Source: Alphaproteobacteria bacterium
Lineage (GTDB): Bacteria > Pseudomonadota > Alphaproteobacteria > Kiloniellales > DSM-21159
Direction of reading: 5' to 3'
NCBI GenBank assembly: GCA_030433005.1
Contig: JAUILQ010000034.1
Span: 1 to 56,937 of the forward strand
Length of the DNA: 56,937 bases
In this document: in pieces, positions 25,266 to 35,541 of the stretch
Layout of the letters: each line of letters starts with the position of its first letter
Numbering within the stretch: the first letter of the stretch is position 1
Position numbers and translations under genes: made by a program
Notes under the pieces: generated by a model
What the model saw: only the letters and a program-made list of their open reading frames with translations
What the model was told of the DNA's origin: nothing
Databases searched by the model: none

Positions 25266-26057
25266 ATGACCAGCCAGACGCTCGCCCGCGAACCGATCTC
25301 CAAGCAGCACATGGAGCACGAGCTCGACGGCGGCCTCGCCGGCCGCGCGCGCATCGGGCTGGTCGTGCTCGCCTCGGACCACACCGTCGAGTACGAGTTC
25401 CACCGCGTCCTCGCCCCGCTCGAGGGCGTCACGGTCTACGCCAGCCGGGTGCGCAACGACCCCCGGATCAGCCCGGAGACGCTGGCCGCTATGGAGCAGC
25501 GGCTGACCGAGGCGGCCGACCTGATCCTGCCCGACGTGCCGCTCGACGTGGTCGGCTACGGCTGCACCTCGGCCTCGATGGTGATCGGCGAGGAGCGGGT
25601 CGGCGACCGCATCCGCGAGGCGCGGCCCGGCGTCGCCACGACGACCCCGGTGACCGCCGCGCGCGCCGCCTTCGCGCGCCTCGGCATGACCCGCATCGCG
25701 CTGCTGACCCCCTACGTCGACTCGATCAACCAGTGGATGCGCCGCTACTTCGAGGAGCGCGGCATCGCCGTGCCGGTCATGGGCTCCTTCACCGAGGAGA
25801 ACGACAACGACGCGGCCCGCGTGACGCTCGACTCGATCGAGCGGGCCGCGCTCGAGCTCGGCGCCGAGCCGGAGATCGACGGCGTCTTCGTGTCCTGCAC
25901 CTCGCTGCGCCTCGTCGCGGTCGCCGAGCGGCTGGAGCAGCGCCTGGGCAAGCCGGTGACCTCGAGCAACCACGCGCTGATCTGGCACTGCCTGCGCCTC
26001 GCCGGCGTCGACGACGCGCTGCCCGGCCTGGGCCGGCTGTATCGCGAGAGCCTCTAG
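25266..26057 (+). CDS. Maleate cis-trans isomerase / arylmalonate decarboxylase family protein
   Basis: A 263-residue Asp/Glu racemase-superfamily enzyme with the two expected catalytic cysteines: Cys100 in GYGCTSASMVIG and Cys211 in VSCTSLRL. LTPYVDSINQWMRRYFEERG and TTTPVTAARAAFARLG are typical of the maleate isomerase branch, which converts maleate to fumarate or acts on related diacids. GGAG (25254-25257) precedes the ATG at 25266. It follows the D-amino-acid dehydrogenase by 35 bases and an intrinsic terminator closes the unit. The true substrate could equally be an arylmalonate or an amino acid. Confidence 0.85.
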   Translation: MTSQTLAREPISKQHMEHELDGGLAGRARIGLVVLASDHTVEYEFHRVLAPLEGVTVYASRVRNDPRISPETLAAMEQRLTEAADLILPDVPLDVVGYGCTSASMVIGEERVGDRIREARPGVATTTPVTAARAAFARLGMTRIALLTPYVDSINQWMRRYFEERGIAVPVMGSFTEENDNDAARVTLDSIERAALELGAEPEIDGVFVSCTSLRLVAVAERLEQRLGKPVTSSNHALIWHCLRLAGVDDALPGLGRLYRESL

Positions 26058-26233
26058 GGCCCCGGGGGCCGCACGGCAACGGCGAAGGCGAGGCGAACCG
26101 CAGGGCTTCCTGCGCGTTGTCCTGCCGCCGGGCGAGGTGCCGGCGCTGCGGGCCTCGCTGGCGCGACGCAAGATCGTTGCGTGCGCAGCGCTTGCGCGAA
26201 ACCCTGTTTCGCGTTCCAATCCCGCTGCCTTCC

Positions 26234-26265
26234 GGCCCCTGTTCGATCGAATGGGGCCTTTCTGT
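26234..26265 (+). terminator. Intrinsic terminator after the maleate-isomerase-family gene
   Basis: GGCCCC (26234-26239) pairs with GGGGCC (26253-26258), followed by TTTCTGTT. The loop holds the palindrome TTCGATCGAA, which extends the stem. The other bases between 26058 and 26353 contain no convincing gene; a Gly/Ala/Arg-coding open frame there looks like GC-rich noise. Confidence 0.7.
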
Positions 26266-26353
26266 TAACCCCTCCCATGGGAGAGTCCGGCAGCAGCGCC
26301 GCCTCCGCCCTTCGGCGGCGGCCTCTCGGCGGCAGCGCTCCGGAAGCCACGAG

Positions 26354-27586
26354 ATGACCCATTCGATGCTCTACAGCCTCTACGAATTCCAGCATACGGC
26401 GCTGATGCCGTGGCGCATCCTCTCGGACGTCACCCGGGGCGTGCTGACGCATCCCTGGGTCCCGGCGACCTATACCCAGCTCGGCAAGTCGATCGTCGCC
26501 GGCATCGACGTGCTCGACTCGGCGACCCAGCGGCGACCGAAGCCGGCCTGGGGCATCGACGGGGTCGAGGAGGACGGCGAGCAGCTGGCCGTCGAGCCGC
26601 GCGTGGAGCTGCACCGGCCGTTCTGCCGGCTGCTGCACTTCGCCAAGCAGGGCGGCAAGGCGGGCCAGCCGAAGGTCCTGGTCGCCGCGCCGATGTCGGG
26701 CCATCACGCGACCCTGCTGCGCGGCACCGTCCAGGCGCTGCTCGCCGGGCACGAGGTCTACGTCACGGACTGGACCGACGCCCGCGAGGTGCCGGTCTCC
26801 GAAGGCGGTTTCGGCGTCGACGACTACATCGACTACCTGCTGGCCTTCATGCGCCATCTCGGCCCCGACACCCACGTGATCGCCGTCTGCCAGCCGGCGC
26901 CGCTGGTCCTGGCGGCGGTCTCGCTGCTCGCGCAGGCAGGCGACAAGGCGCAGCCGCGCACCATGACGCTGATGGGCGGCCCGGTCGACACCACCGCGGC
27001 GCCGACCGAGGTCACGAAGCTGGCAGAAACCCGGCCGCTGTCCTGGTTCGAGCAGCACCTGCTGGCCGAGGTGCCCGGCTTCTATCCCGGCGCCGGGCGC
27101 CGGGTCTATCCGGGCTTCCTGCAGCTCGGCGGCTTCATCTCGATGAACCCCTCGCGCCACTTCGACGCGCACATGCGCTACTTCCGGCACCTGGTGCGCG
27201 GCGACGGCGACTCGGCGGACCAGCACCGCCGGTTCTACGACGAGTACCTGGCGGTCATGGACGTGCCGGCGGAGTACTACATCGAGACGGTCGACCGCAT
27301 CTTCCAGCGCCACCTGCTGCCGCGCGGCGAGCTGGAGTGGCGCGGCGTGCGGGTCGAGCCGCGGGCGATCGAGACGACCGCGCTGCTGACGGTCGAGGGC
27401 GAGCTCGACGACATCTCGGCGCCCGGCCAGACGATCGCCGCCCACCGCCTGTGCAGCGGCCTCGCCGACTCGAAGCAGAAGGACCTGCTGCAGAAGGGCG
27501 TCGGCCACTACGGCATCTTCAACGGCCGGCGCTGGCGCGAAGGCATCTGCCCGCAGATCGGCGCCTTCATCCGCGAGCACGGCTGA
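26354..27586 (+). CDS. phaZ: Intracellular polyhydroxybutyrate depolymerase
   Basis: Mobilises the cell's own PHB granules. The 410-residue protein has the i-PhaZ lipase-like box with a cysteine nucleophile, VIAVCQPAPLVL (Cys179), an acidic residue in EGELDDISAPGQT and the catalytic His in GVGHYGIFNGRRWR. The N-terminus MLYSLYEFQHTALMPWR is characteristic of this family. No signal peptide, which fits an intracellular enzyme. The ATG at 26354 is followed by full conservation. It is probably monocistronic, with a terminator upstream and a convergent DUF1491 gene 30 bases downstream. Confidence 0.93.
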   Translation: MTHSMLYSLYEFQHTALMPWRILSDVTRGVLTHPWVPATYTQLGKSIVAGIDVLDSATQRRPKPAWGIDGVEEDGEQLAVEPRVELHRPFCRLLHFAKQGGKAGQPKVLVAAPMSGHHATLLRGTVQALLAGHEVYVTDWTDAREVPVSEGGFGVDDYIDYLLAFMRHLGPDTHVIAVCQPAPLVLAAVSLLAQAGDKAQPRTMTLMGGPVDTTAAPTEVTKLAETRPLSWFEQHLLAEVPGFYPGAGRRVYPGFLQLGGFISMNPSRHFDAHMRYFRHLVRGDGDSADQHRRFYDEYLAVMDVPAEYYIETVDRIFQRHLLPRGELEWRGVRVEPRAIETTALLTVEGELDDISAPGQTIAAHRLCSGLADSKQKDLLQKGVGHYGIFNGRRWREGICPQIGAFIREHG

Positions 27587-27616
27587 GCCGGGGCGGCCGC
27601 GCCGTCCGGGCCAGGA

Positions 27617-27964
27617 TCATCCCAGCTTGAGGACGGGGCCCTCGAACGGCGGCTCGCCCTTCGGGTCCTCGACCTCGACCAGCCAGAGGTCGGGGTCGCG
27701 GCGCGTCGCGCGCTCCAGGTAGGCGTCGGCCTCGGCCTCGCTGACCGGGCCGGGGCCGGCGGCGACCATCCAGCCGAGCCGGCCCTCGAGGTCGCGCTGC
27801 TGGACCAGCACCAGGGCGCTGCCGTCGAGCCGGTTGACCTTGAGCATGACGAGCCCGCCGGTCAGGTCGCCCTTGCGCAGCACGAAGGCCGGCCGGCCTT
27901 CGGCGTGGCAGCGGCGCACCTGAGCCATCACCCAGGTCTCGGTCGGCAGACGGCCCTCGCTCAT
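27617..27964 (-). CDS. DUF1491 family protein
   Basis: A 115-residue conserved alphaproteobacterial protein of unknown function. LPTETWVMAQVRRCHAEGRPAFVLRKGD, GLVMLKVNRLDG and the C-terminal AYLERATRRDPDLWLVEVED match the DUF1491 pattern. No signal peptide, membrane segment or catalytic motif is visible. It is divergent from the CHASE4/PAS kinase gene with 114 bases between starts, and convergent with phaZ. Confidence 0.85.
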   Translation of the reverse strand: MSEGRLPTETWVMAQVRRCHAEGRPAFVLRKGDLTGGLVMLKVNRLDGSALVLVQQRDLEGRLGWMVAAGPGPVSEAEADAYLERATRRDPDLWLVEVEDPKGEPPFEGPVLKLG

Positions 27965-28078
27965 GACACCTCCCGTGCTTTCCGCCCGAGCCTTCGGCGA
28001 GGCTCCGGCGGCCTGCGCCATTGCCTTTTGGGCGGGCGCTGGGCTCATATTGCCGCGACAGCTCCGGCGGACGAGGCC

Positions 28079-30532
28079 ATGGCACAGAGCGACGGCACGG
28101 ACAAGCGGCAGGAGTCGAACGCCCGGTTCTTCGCCCCCTTCATGGGCCTGTTCGTGCTGTTCGTCGCCGTCTCCGGTGGCCTGCTGCTGTACAGCGCCTG
28201 GCTCCAGAACGAGCTGGCGCGCGAACAGGCGGCGGTGGCGGTCGAGCGCGAGCTCGAGGCGGTGCGCACCGGGCTGAGCAGCGTCGCCGTCGAGTACAGC
28301 ATGTGGAACCCGACCGGGCTGCGCGAGCTGGTCGCGCCGGAGCCGAACCGCGCCAAGCAGCGACTGGCGCTGTGGCTGTACCAGAAGCACGGCGTGCCCG
28401 TGGCCTTCGTGGTGGCGCCGGGCGGCCGCGTGCTCAGCGTGTTCCGCGCGGGCGAGCAGATCGCCACCCTCGGCGCCCAGGACATCGATGGCGGCCTGCC
28501 GCGTCTGCTCGAGACGGTGGGCGAGGCGGAGGAGGGGGTGGCGGGCCGCGCCGCGGGTCTGCTGTCGGTCCAGGGCGAGGTGCACGCCGTGGCGGCCTCG
28601 GTCCTGAACACTCCGACCGACGAGCGCACGCCGGGGGTCCCCGAGGATCCCTTCTACCTGCTGCTCGGGCTGCCCCTGGAGCCCGCGCTGGGCGACGAGC
28701 TGGTGCCGGTTCCCCTGCTCAGCGAGCTGCAGGTCGTCGCCGCCGACGCGCCGCTGCCCGACCGGGTCTCCGACGCGCGGCCGCTGGTCGCCCCGGACGG
28801 CTCGCTGCTCGGGCGGCTGACTTGGCAGCCGGCGCGCCCGGGCGACAGCCTGGTGCTGACGCTCGGCATCCCCCTGGTGGTGGTGCTGCTGCTCGTCGGG
28901 GCGGTGCTCTGGTGGATGGCGCGCCGGCTCAAGTCGGCCCACGCCGTGATCGCCGAGCGGGCCGACGCGCTGGCCAAGGCGAACGAGGAGCTGGTCGCCA
29001 ACGCCGGCATGCTGGAGGTCGTCTTCGACGCGATCGACCACGGCGTCAGCGTGCTCGATCGCGACTTGCGGCTGATCGGCTGGAACGACAACTTCCGGCG
29101 CGTCGTCGGCTACCCGCGCAGCCTGCTCCACAGCGGCGTCGAGGCGGTCGAGCTGCTGCACTACCGGGCCATGCGCGGCGACTTCGGCGACCGGGATCCC
29201 GCCGCCACCGTCGAATCCGAGCTGAAGCGCCTGCGCTTCTCGGGCAGCTACAACTTCGAGGAGACGACCGCCGACGGCACGGTCCTGGAGGTCCGCCAGC
29301 ACGAGCTGGAGACCGGCGGCGTGGTGCGCACCTATCTCGACATTACCGAGCGGCGCCGCGCCGAGGCCCTGCTCCAGGCCTCGGAGGCGCGCTACCGCGC
29401 GGTCGTCGAGAACCAGCGCGAGTTCATCGTGCGCATGATGCCCGACCGCACCTGCACCTTCGTCAACGAGGCGATGTGCCGCTTCCTTCAGCGCCGCCGC
29501 GAGGAGCTGATCGGCCAGCGCGGCTTCGAGCCGATCGCGCCGCTCGACCGGGCCGCCGTCGAGGCGCAGTTCTCGGGCATCACGCCGGACAACCCGACGC
29601 TGACCATCGCCTATCGGGTCGACAAGGCCGACGGCGAGCTCGGCTGGGTCGAGTGGACCTACCGGGCGATCCTCGACGAGAACCGCGAGGTCGCCGAGAT
29701 CCAGGGCGTCGGCCGCGACATCTCGGAGCTGCGCGCCGCCCAGGAGCAGGCGCTGCACCTCGCCAAGCTGGCCTCGCTCGGCCAGGTCGTCGCCGGCCTC
29801 GCCCACGAGATCGCGCAGCCGCTCAACGCCCTGTCGATGGCCGCCGAGAACGCGCTCATGGCCTACGACACCGACGGCGAGGAGGCGATCGGCTACATGC
29901 ACGACAAGCTGGAGACCGTCCGGCTGCAGGGCGAGCGCATGGCCAAGATCGTCGATCACCTCCGGCGCTTCAACCGGGCCGACCTGCCCGGCATGGAGCA
30001 GGTCGAGCTGGCCCACGTCGTGCGCAGCGCGCTGATGCTGTCGAAGAACCAGATCGCGCTCGACAAGATCGAGCTGGTCGCGGAGGTGCCGGAGAGCTCG
30101 CGGCGGATCCGCGGCCGGCCGTTCGAGATCGAGCAGGTGATCCTGAACTTCATCACCAATGCCCGCGATGCGATTGCCGAGCACGCGCCGCCGGCCGATC
30201 CCGACCGGCCCGGGCCGCGCGGCCAGATCCGCGTCGAGCTGATCGACCGGCCGGGCCGCGCCAACCTGCGCATCCGCATCTCCGACAGCGGCGGCGGCAT
30301 CCCCGAGGCCCACCTGTCGCGCATCTTCGATCCCTTCTTCACGACCAAGGAACTGGGCAAGGGCATGGGGCTCGGCCTGTCGATCTGCTACCGCGCCATT
30401 GCAGGCATGGGCGGCCACATCAACGTGTGGAACGTCGAGGGGGGCGCGCAGTTCGAGATTCTCTTGCCGGCCGCCGAGGATGACGCTATCGAAGGGGTCG
30501 CCCAGGCGAGCGCCGAAGGAGCCAGTCCATGA
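28079..30532 (+). CDS. CHASE4/PAS-domain sensor histidine kinase
   Basis: An 817-residue membrane kinase: TM1 ~18-40, periplasmic sensor ~45-258 with the CHASE4-like [12 protein letters not shown]2 ~259-280, a helical linker, a PAS domain ~308-425 ([22 protein letters not shown]-7 type ending YLDITERR), a second PAS ~434-552 (ending [13 protein letters not shown]), then HisKA with His576 ([14 protein letters not shown]) and HATPase_c ([33 protein letters not shown]). The HEIxQPL form is that of FixL/DctB-like kinases. The ATG at 28079 gives a short cytosolic lead before TM1. The stop overlaps the next receiver gene by 4 bases (ATGA). Confidence 0.93.
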   Translation: MAQSDGTDKRQESNARFFAPFMGLFVLFVAVSGGLLLYSAWLQNELAREQAAVAVERELEAVRTGLSSVAVEYSMWNPTGLRELVAPEPNRAKQRLALWLYQKHGVPVAFVVAPGGRVLSVFRAGEQIATLGAQDIDGGLPRLLETVGEAEEGVAGRAAGLLSVQGEVHAVAASVLNTPTDERTPGVPEDPFYLLLGLPLEPALGDELVPVPLLSELQVVAADAPLPDRVSDARPLVAPDGSLLGRLTWQPARPGDSLVLTLGIPLVVVLLLVGAVLWWMARRLKSAHAVIAERADALAKANEELVANAGMLEVVFDAIDHGVSVLDRDLRLIGWNDNFRRVVGYPRSLLHSGVEAVELLHYRAMRGDFGDRDPAATVESELKRLRFSGSYNFEETTADGTVLEVRQHELETGGVVRTYLDITERRRAEALLQASEARYRAVVENQREFIVRMMPDRTCTFVNEAMCRFLQRRREELIGQRGFEPIAPLDRAAVEAQFSGITPDNPTLTIAYRVDKADGELGWVEWTYRAILDENREVAEIQGVGRDISELRAAQEQALHLAKLASLGQVVAGLAHEIAQPLNALSMAAENALMAYDTDGEEAIGYMHDKLETVRLQGERMAKIVDHLRRFNRADLPGMEQVELAHVVRSALMLSKNQIALDKIELVAEVPESSRRIRGRPFEIEQVILNFITNARDAIAEHAPPADPDRPGPRGQIRVELIDRPGRANLRIRISDSGGGIPEAHLSRIFDPFFTTKELGKGMGLGLSICYRAIAGMGGHINVWNVEGGAQFEILLPAAEDDAIEGVAQASAEGASP

Positions 30533-30906
30533 CCGAAGTGGCCGTCGTCATCGCCGACGACGATGAGAGCCAGCGGCGGGAGATTGCGGAGTTCCTGGAC
30601 CGTCTCGGCGTCACCCACGCCGAGGCGAGCGACGGCGGCGAGGCCAAGCGGCTGTTCCAGGAAGTTCATCCGAAGATTGTGCTCCTGGACATGAACATGC
30701 CGAAGATCGACGGCGTCGAGGCCTTCCGCTGGATGCGCGCCCAGGATTCGCGGGCCAAGATCATCCTGATGTCGGGCTACATGAACCGCGTGCGCGAAGC
30801 CAACGAGAGCGAGCTCGGGGCCTTCGCGGTGGTCGAGAAGCCGATTCCCCTGCGCACCCTGGGACAGTTCATCAAGAACGTGCTGTCTGGCCGTGTTCCT
30901 GCCTGA
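30529..30906 (+). CDS. Single-domain response regulator
   Basis: A 125-residue receiver with D10/D11 (IADDDE), phospho-acceptor Asp54 (VLLDMNMP) and the conserved Lys in VEKPI. There is no output domain. The ATG at 30529 overlaps the kinase stop (ATGA), so it is the cognate partner of the CHASE4/PAS kinase, working by protein-protein contact or as a phosphorelay step. Confidence 0.93.
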   Translation: MTEVAVVIADDDESQRREIAEFLDRLGVTHAEASDGGEAKRLFQEVHPKIVLLDMNMPKIDGVEAFRWMRAQDSRAKIILMSGYMNRVREANESELGAFAVVEKPIPLRTLGQFIKNVLSGRVPA

Positions 30907-31354
30907 GCGGCGAGCCGGCTTCCGGGCCGCGTCGGCCTGCGTCCTGGTCGCCGCCCTGTTCGGGCTGTCGGGCTGCACCACCGATCCGGCGCCGGCAAAC
31001 GGCCCCAAGCACCTGGTGCAGCCGATCCTGCGCGATACCCAGCGCGCACTGGTCGCCGGGCGCACGCCCTCGTCCAAGCCGGCGGTGCTGTCCTACTGCT
31101 ATTCCAACCTGATCAACACGCCCGAGCAGCTGGAGGTCGAAGCGACCGAGGCCTGCGAGCGCATGGGCGGCCGGCTGGAGTTCTACGGCGAGGACACGGT
31201 GCTGGCGCCCTGCCCGCTGTTCCAGCCGGTGCGCGCGACCTTCCTCTGCTACCCCCCGACCGGCCGCAGCTTCGACCAGCCGCAGCAGCGCCTGCCCTCG
31301 ATCGAGGATCCGACCGAGGAGCAGCAGCGCCAGGAAGACCTCCTGCGGCGCTGA
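30893..31354 (+). CDS. Putative lipoprotein of unknown function
   Basis: A 153-residue protein with an N-terminal signal and lipobox LFGLSGC (Cys near residue 28), so it is probably lipid-anchored. Four more Cys occur in the mature part (SYCYSN, EACERM, APCPLF, FLCYPP), perhaps two disulfides in the periplasm. The start is GTG at 30893, overlapping the receiver gene by 14 bases, so it likely belongs to the kinase-receiver operon. The middle part LSYCYSNLINTPEQLEVEA recurs in alphaproteobacterial hypothetical proteins, but I do not recognise a named family. Confidence 0.75.
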   Translation: MFLPERRAGFRAASACVLVAALFGLSGCTTDPAPANGPKHLVQPILRDTQRALVAGRTPSSKPAVLSYCYSNLINTPEQLEVEATEACERMGGRLEFYGEDTVLAPCPLFQPVRATFLCYPPTGRSFDQPQQRLPSIEDPTEEQQRQEDLLRR

Positions 31355-31385
31355 CCGCCCGGCCGCCGACGCTGCCCCGGCGGGT

Positions 31386-32525
31386 CTACAGCGGCGCCGT
31401 CCACTCCAGGCGGACCTGCTCGTCGTGCTCGCGCGCCAGTGCGCGGGCTGCTTCGGTCTCGACCTCCCCGACACCGGCGAGCCGGCGGAACGCCCAGGCG
31501 GCCGCGCCGCGGACCAGCGGTCCCGGATCCTCGAGCAGCGGCCGGACCGTGGCCAGCAGCGCCGCCTGTCCGGAGTTGCCGATGGCGATCAGCACGTTGC
31601 GCAGGAAGCGCTCGCGGCCGATCCGCTTGATCGGGCTGCCCGAGAAGAGCGCGCGGAAGGCGGCATCGTCGAGCGCCGCCAGCTCGGCCAGCTTCGGCGC
31701 CTCGAGCGCCGCGCGCGGGCGAAAGGCCGGCTCGCCGGTGGCCTGCGCGAACTTGTTCCAGGGGCAGACCGCCAGGCAGTCGTCGCAGCCGTAGATGCGG
31801 TTGCCGATGGCGCGGCGGAACTCGTGGGGGATCGGGCCCCTGTGCTCGATCGTCAGGTAGGAGATGCAGCGCCGCGCGTCGAGCCGGTAGGGCGCCGGGA
31901 AGGCGTCGGTCGGGCAGGCGTCCAGGCAGCGCCGGCAGGAGCCGCAGTGGTCCGTTTCCGGCGCGTCGGGCGGCAGTTCCAGGTCGGTGAAGACTTCGCC
32001 CAGGAACAGCCAGTTGCCCCAGTCCCGGCTCAGCAGGTTGGTGTGCTTGCCCTGCCAGCCGAGGCCGCCGGCCTGGGCCAGGGGTTTCTCGAGGACCGGG
32101 GCGGTGTCGACGAAGACCTTGAGCTCGCAGCCGGTCTCGGCGACCAGCCAGCGGGCCAGGCGTTTCAGCCGCTTCTTGACGCCGTCGTGGTAGTCGCGGT
32201 TGCGTGCGTAGACCGAGACGCTGGCCCGCTCGCGCTGTCCGAGCAGCGCCAGGGGGTCCGCCTCGGGCCCGTAGTTCTGGCCGAGCACGACGACGCTGCG
32301 CGCCGCCGGCCAGAGCGCCCGCGGATCGCTGCGCCGCTCGGCGGTGTCGGCCAGCCAGCCCATGTCGCCGTGCAGGCCCTGGGCCAGGAAGTCGCGAAAG
32401 GCCGCCTTGGCGGCCTCGCTGGTCGCCGCCGGGGCGAAGCCGACGGCGTCGAAGCCCTCGGCGAGCGCCCGCCGGCGGATGGCGCTCTTCAGCTCGGCCT
32501 GGGGGATGGCCTCCGGGTTCGACAT
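31386..32525 (-). CDS. queG: Epoxyqueuosine reductase
   Basis: Last step of queuosine synthesis: reduces epoxyqueuosine to queuosine in tRNA, using cobalamin and two 4Fe-4S clusters. The clusters are bound by C194-x2-C197-x2-C200-x3-C204 and C247-x2-C250-x2-C254 plus Cys220. The cobalamin/active-site part shows [15 protein letters not shown] (catalytic Asp140) and [13 protein letters not shown]. The C-terminus carries HEAT-like repeats, as in the structural family. 379 residues, full length. It is the last gene of queA-tgt-queG. Confidence 0.95.
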   Translation of the reverse strand: MSNPEAIPQAELKSAIRRRALAEGFDAVGFAPAATSEAAKAAFRDFLAQGLHGDMGWLADTAERRSDPRALWPAARSVVVLGQNYGPEADPLALLGQRERASVSVYARNRDYHDGVKKRLKRLARWLVAETGCELKVFVDTAPVLEKPLAQAGGLGWQGKHTNLLSRDWGNWLFLGEVFTDLELPPDAPETDHCGSCRRCLDACPTDAFPAPYRLDARRCISYLTIEHRGPIPHEFRRAIGNRIYGCDDCLAVCPWNKFAQATGEPAFRPRAALEAPKLAELAALDDAAFRALFSGSPIKRIGRERFLRNVLIAIGNSGQAALLATVRPLLEDPGPLVRGAAAWAFRRLAGVGEVETEAARALAREHDEQVRLEWTAPL

Positions 32526-32550
32526 GGCCCTTCCCTGTGCCGGTGCCGAT

Positions 32551-33696
32551 TCAGGCGGCGCCCGGACTCTCCGGCAGGTCGCCGCGCGCGTAGTCCTCGA
32601 GGAAGCCGGCGGCGACCGCTTCCAGGCTGCCGGCCTCGATGGCCTGGCGCAAGCGGGCCATCAGCGCCTGGTAGAAGCTGAGGTTGTGCAGGGTCAGCAG
32701 GATCGGCCCGAGCATCTCGCCGGCTCGGAACAGGTGGTGCAGGTAGGCGCGGCCGTAGCCGCTGCACACCGGGCAGCCGCACTCGGGGTCGAGCGGCCGC
32801 GGGTCGTCGCGGTGCCGCGCGTTCTTCAGGTTGACCTCGCCGCGGTGGGTATAGCCCCGGCCGGTGCGGCCGCTGCGCGTCGGCAGCACGCAGTCGAACA
32901 TGTCGATGCCGCGGCGCACGCTCTCGACCAGGTCCTGCGGGCGGCCGACGCCCATCAGGTAGCGCGGGCGCTCCTGCGGCAGCGCCGGCACGGTCTCGTC
33001 GAGCACCGCCAGCATGGTCTCCGGCGGCTCGCCGACGGCCAGCCCGCCGACCGCGTAGCCGTCGAAGCCGATCCCGGTCAGCCGGGCGGCCGATTCGCGG
33101 CGCAGCTCGGGATAGACGCCGCCCTGGACGATGCCGAACAGGCCGTAGCCCGGCCGCTCGCGGAACGCGCGCCGGCAGCGCTCGGCCCAGCGCATCGAGA
33201 GCTGCATCGAGGTCTCGGCCTGCTCGCGCGGGGCTGGGAAGGGCGTGCACTCGTCGAGCACCATCGTGACGTTGCTGTCCAGCAGGTCCTGGATCTCGAC
33301 CGCTCGCTCGGGCGTCAGGCGGTGCGGCGTGCCGTCGATGTGCGACTTGAAGGTGACGCCGTCCTCGTCGAGCCGGCGCAGCCTGGCCAGGCTCATCACC
33401 TGGAAGCCGCCCGAGTCGGTCAGGATCGCCCGCGGCCAGTTCATGAAGCGGTGCAGGCCGCCGAGCCGGCCGATCCGTTCGGCGCCGGGACGCAGCATCA
33501 GGTGGTAGGTGTTGCCGAGCAGGATCTCGGCGCCGGTCGCGGCGACCTGCTCGGGCAGCATGCCCTTGACCGTGGCGACCGTGCCGACCGGCATGAAGGC
33601 CGGCGTCTCGACGGTGCCGTGCGCGGTCGTCAGGCGGCCGCGGCGCGCCGCCCCGTCTCGGGCCAGCAGCTCGAATCCCAGGCCCGCGGGGCTCAT
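32551..33696 (-). CDS. tgt: tRNA-guanine transglycosylase
   Basis: Exchanges guanine-34 of GUN-anticodon tRNAs for preQ1. The 381-residue enzyme has the [10 protein letters not shown] active-site segment, [26 protein letters not shown], and the zinc site C-x-C-x2-C (CGCPVC) followed by a His some 25 residues on. The ATG at 33696 overlaps the queA stop by 4 bases (ATGA). It is followed by queG after 25 bases. Confidence 0.96.
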   Translation of the reverse strand: MSPAGLGFELLARDGAARRGRLTTAHGTVETPAFMPVGTVATVKGMLPEQVAATGAEILLGNTYHLMLRPGAERIGRLGGLHRFMNWPRAILTDSGGFQVMSLARLRRLDEDGVTFKSHIDGTPHRLTPERAVEIQDLLDSNVTMVLDECTPFPAPREQAETSMQLSMRWAERCRRAFRERPGYGLFGIVQGGVYPELRRESAARLTGIGFDGYAVGGLAVGEPPETMLAVLDETVPALPQERPRYLMGVGRPQDLVESVRRGIDMFDCVLPTRSGRTGRGYTHRGEVNLKNARHRDDPRPLDPECGCPVCSGYGRAYLHHLFRAGEMLGPILLTLHNLSFYQALMARLRQAIEAGSLEAVAAGFLEDYARGDLPESPGAA

Positions 33697-34748
33697 GGCT
33701 GGCGCTCCAGCAGACAGGCGTCGCCGTAGGAGAAGAAGCGGTAGCGCTCGGCGACGGCGTGGGCGTAGGCCGTGCGCATGCGCTCGAGCCCGCTGAAGGC
33801 GGCGACCAGCATGAACAGGGTCGAGCGCGGCAGGTGGAAGTTGGTGACCAGCAGGTCGACCGCGCGGAAGCGGAAGCCGGGCAGGATGAACAGCGAGGTC
33901 TCGCCTTCGAAGGCCTCGACGGCGCCGCTGTCGAGCGCCGCGCTCTCCAGCGTGCGCAGCGCCGTCGTGCCGACCGCGACGACCCGGCCGCCGCGCGCCC
34001 GGGTGCGCGCCACCGCGGCCGCGCTCTCGACGCTCAGCGAGGCCCACTCGGCGTGCATGCGGTGTTCCTCAACCCGCTCGTGCTTGACCGGCAGGAAGGT
34101 GCCGGCGCCCACGTGCAGCGTCAGCGTGGTCCGCTCGACCCCGCGCGCCGCCAGCGCCTCGAGCAGGCGCGGCGTGAAGTGCAGCCCCGCGGTCGGCGCC
34201 GCGACGGCGCCGCTCTGCCGGGCGAAGACGGTCTGGTAGGATTGCCGGTCGACGGGGTCGGGCCCGCCGGCGCGCTTGATGTAGGGCGGCAGCGGCATCG
34301 TGCCGTGGCGCTCCAGTGCCTCGATCAGCGCCGGCCCGCTGCGCGAGAAGGCGAGCAGCACCTCGCCCTCGTGGCGCTCCAGGACTTCGGCCTCGAAGGC
34401 CTGGTCGGCGGTCTCGCCGGCGGCCCCGGCGAAGACGATGCGGTCGCCCGGCTTCAGCCGCTTGGCCGGGCGGGCGAAGGCGCGCCAGCGGGCCGGGCCC
34501 TCGGCCTTGTGCAGCGTCACCTCGACGCCGGCCTCGCCGCGCCGGCCGAGCAGCCGCGCCGGCAGCACCCGCGTGTCGTTGACGACCAGCAGGTCGCCGG
34601 GGCGCAGCAGGTCGGGCAGGTCGCGCACCGTTCGGTCGGCGAGCCCGTCGCCGTGCACCTGCAGCAGGCGGGCGGCGTCGCGCGGCTCGACCGGATGCTG
34701 GGCGATCAGCTGCGGGGGCAGCTCGAAGTCGAAGTCGGAAAGCAGCAT
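33693..34748 (-). CDS. queA: S-adenosylmethionine:tRNA ribosyltransferase-isomerase
   Basis: Transfers and isomerises the ribosyl part of SAM onto preQ1-tRNA to make epoxyqueuosine. The 351-residue protein has the QueA marks [70 protein letters not shown] and [16 protein letters not shown]. It is first of the queA-tgt-queG operon; an oxygenase gene on the same strand lies 81 bases upstream. Confidence 0.96.
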   Translation of the reverse strand: MLLSDFDFELPPQLIAQHPVEPRDAARLLQVHGDGLADRTVRDLPDLLRPGDLLVVNDTRVLPARLLGRRGEAGVEVTLHKAEGPARWRAFARPAKRLKPGDRIVFAGAAGETADQAFEAEVLERHEGEVLLAFSRSGPALIEALERHGTMPLPPYIKRAGGPDPVDRQSYQTVFARQSGAVAAPTAGLHFTPRLLEALAARGVERTTLTLHVGAGTFLPVKHERVEEHRMHAEWASLSVESAAAVARTRARGGRVVAVGTTALRTLESAALDSGAVEAFEGETSLFILPGFRFRAVDLLVTNFHLPRSTLFMLVAAFSGLERMRTAYAHAVAERYRFFSYGDACLLERQP

Positions 34749-34829
34749 GGCGGCGCTTCCTACACGCTCTGCCGCGGGACGGGAAGGCGGCACCGCGGCG
34801 CCCTGTCCCGGGCGGCGCGCGCCGCGGGC

Positions 34830-35489
34830 TCAGCCGATCGGGGCTTCCTTGGTGCGGTCGTGCCGCAGGCCCAGGCCATAGCGCGCCGCCGTGACCTCGG
34901 TGAGGAAGTGGAAGGGCCGCGCGTCGCTGCCGGCGAAGCCCGGCGCGCGCATCAGCAGCAGGCGCCCCGGCGCGATGCTGACCTCCTCGGCGCCGCGGCC
35001 CTCGCGGTCGTCGCAGACGAACAGCCGGGCCTGCCCTGACAGCGAGAGCAGCACGACGAGCCGGCGGTAGCGCAGGTGGTCGCGGTGCGGCGAGATGCCC
35101 GACGAGCCGGCGGCATAGCGCTGCACGGCGATGTCGTTGAGCCGCGGCGGCTCGACCGGCGGGTCCGTCAGGCTCGCCAGGGCCGTCGCCAGCTCCGCCT
35201 CGAGACTCTGCGCGAAGCGGTTGAGACGTCCGCCGGCCGGCACCTCGAGCGTGATCTCGAAGTCCTGTCGCACCGCCTTCTCGGCCTCGCCGACCAGCGG
35301 CCGGGCCCGTCGGAACGCCAGTCGGGACGCCGAGCGGCGCAGCGGCGCCAGCCTCTCGGCGTCGAGCCAGGGCAGCGAGACAGCGGCGCGTCCGGGCCGC
35401 GCGAGCTCCGACAGCCCGCGGGCCAGAATGCCGCCGTCGAGGTGATTGCCGCCGGGCAGGCTGCAGTCGGGCAGGTCGAGGGTCTTCAT
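34830..35489 (-). CDS. 2-oxoglutarate/Fe(II)-dependent oxygenase-like protein
   Basis: A 219-residue protein with the iron facial triad His135-x-Asp137 (ISPHRDHLRYRR) and a distal His194 (RPFHFLTEV), followed by Arg residues that could hold 2-oxoglutarate (ARYGLGLRHD). The core VVLLSLSGQARLFVCD...LLLMRAPGF fits a double-stranded beta-helix. The substrate is unknown. It is on the same strand as, and just upstream of, queA, so co-transcription with queuosine genes is possible. It is too divergent to name a subfamily. Confidence 0.65.
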   Translation of the reverse strand: MKTLDLPDCSLPGGNHLDGGILARGLSELARPGRAAVSLPWLDAERLAPLRRSASRLAFRRARPLVGEAEKAVRQDFEITLEVPAGGRLNRFAQSLEAELATALASLTDPPVEPPRLNDIAVQRYAAGSSGISPHRDHLRYRRLVVLLSLSGQARLFVCDDREGRGAEEVSIAPGRLLLMRAPGFAGSDARPFHFLTEVTAARYGLGLRHDRTKEAPIG

Positions 35490-35541
35490 CGACCCTGACA
35501 GATGGCGCCGGCCGGCCGCCGGGAAAAGCCCGGCGCCGCGC

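Noticed and set aside
26058..26233. Possible gene remnant between the maleate-isomerase-family gene and phaZ
   Set aside because: Open frames here give only Arg/Ala/Gly-rich peptides without a start, ribosome site or recognisable motif.
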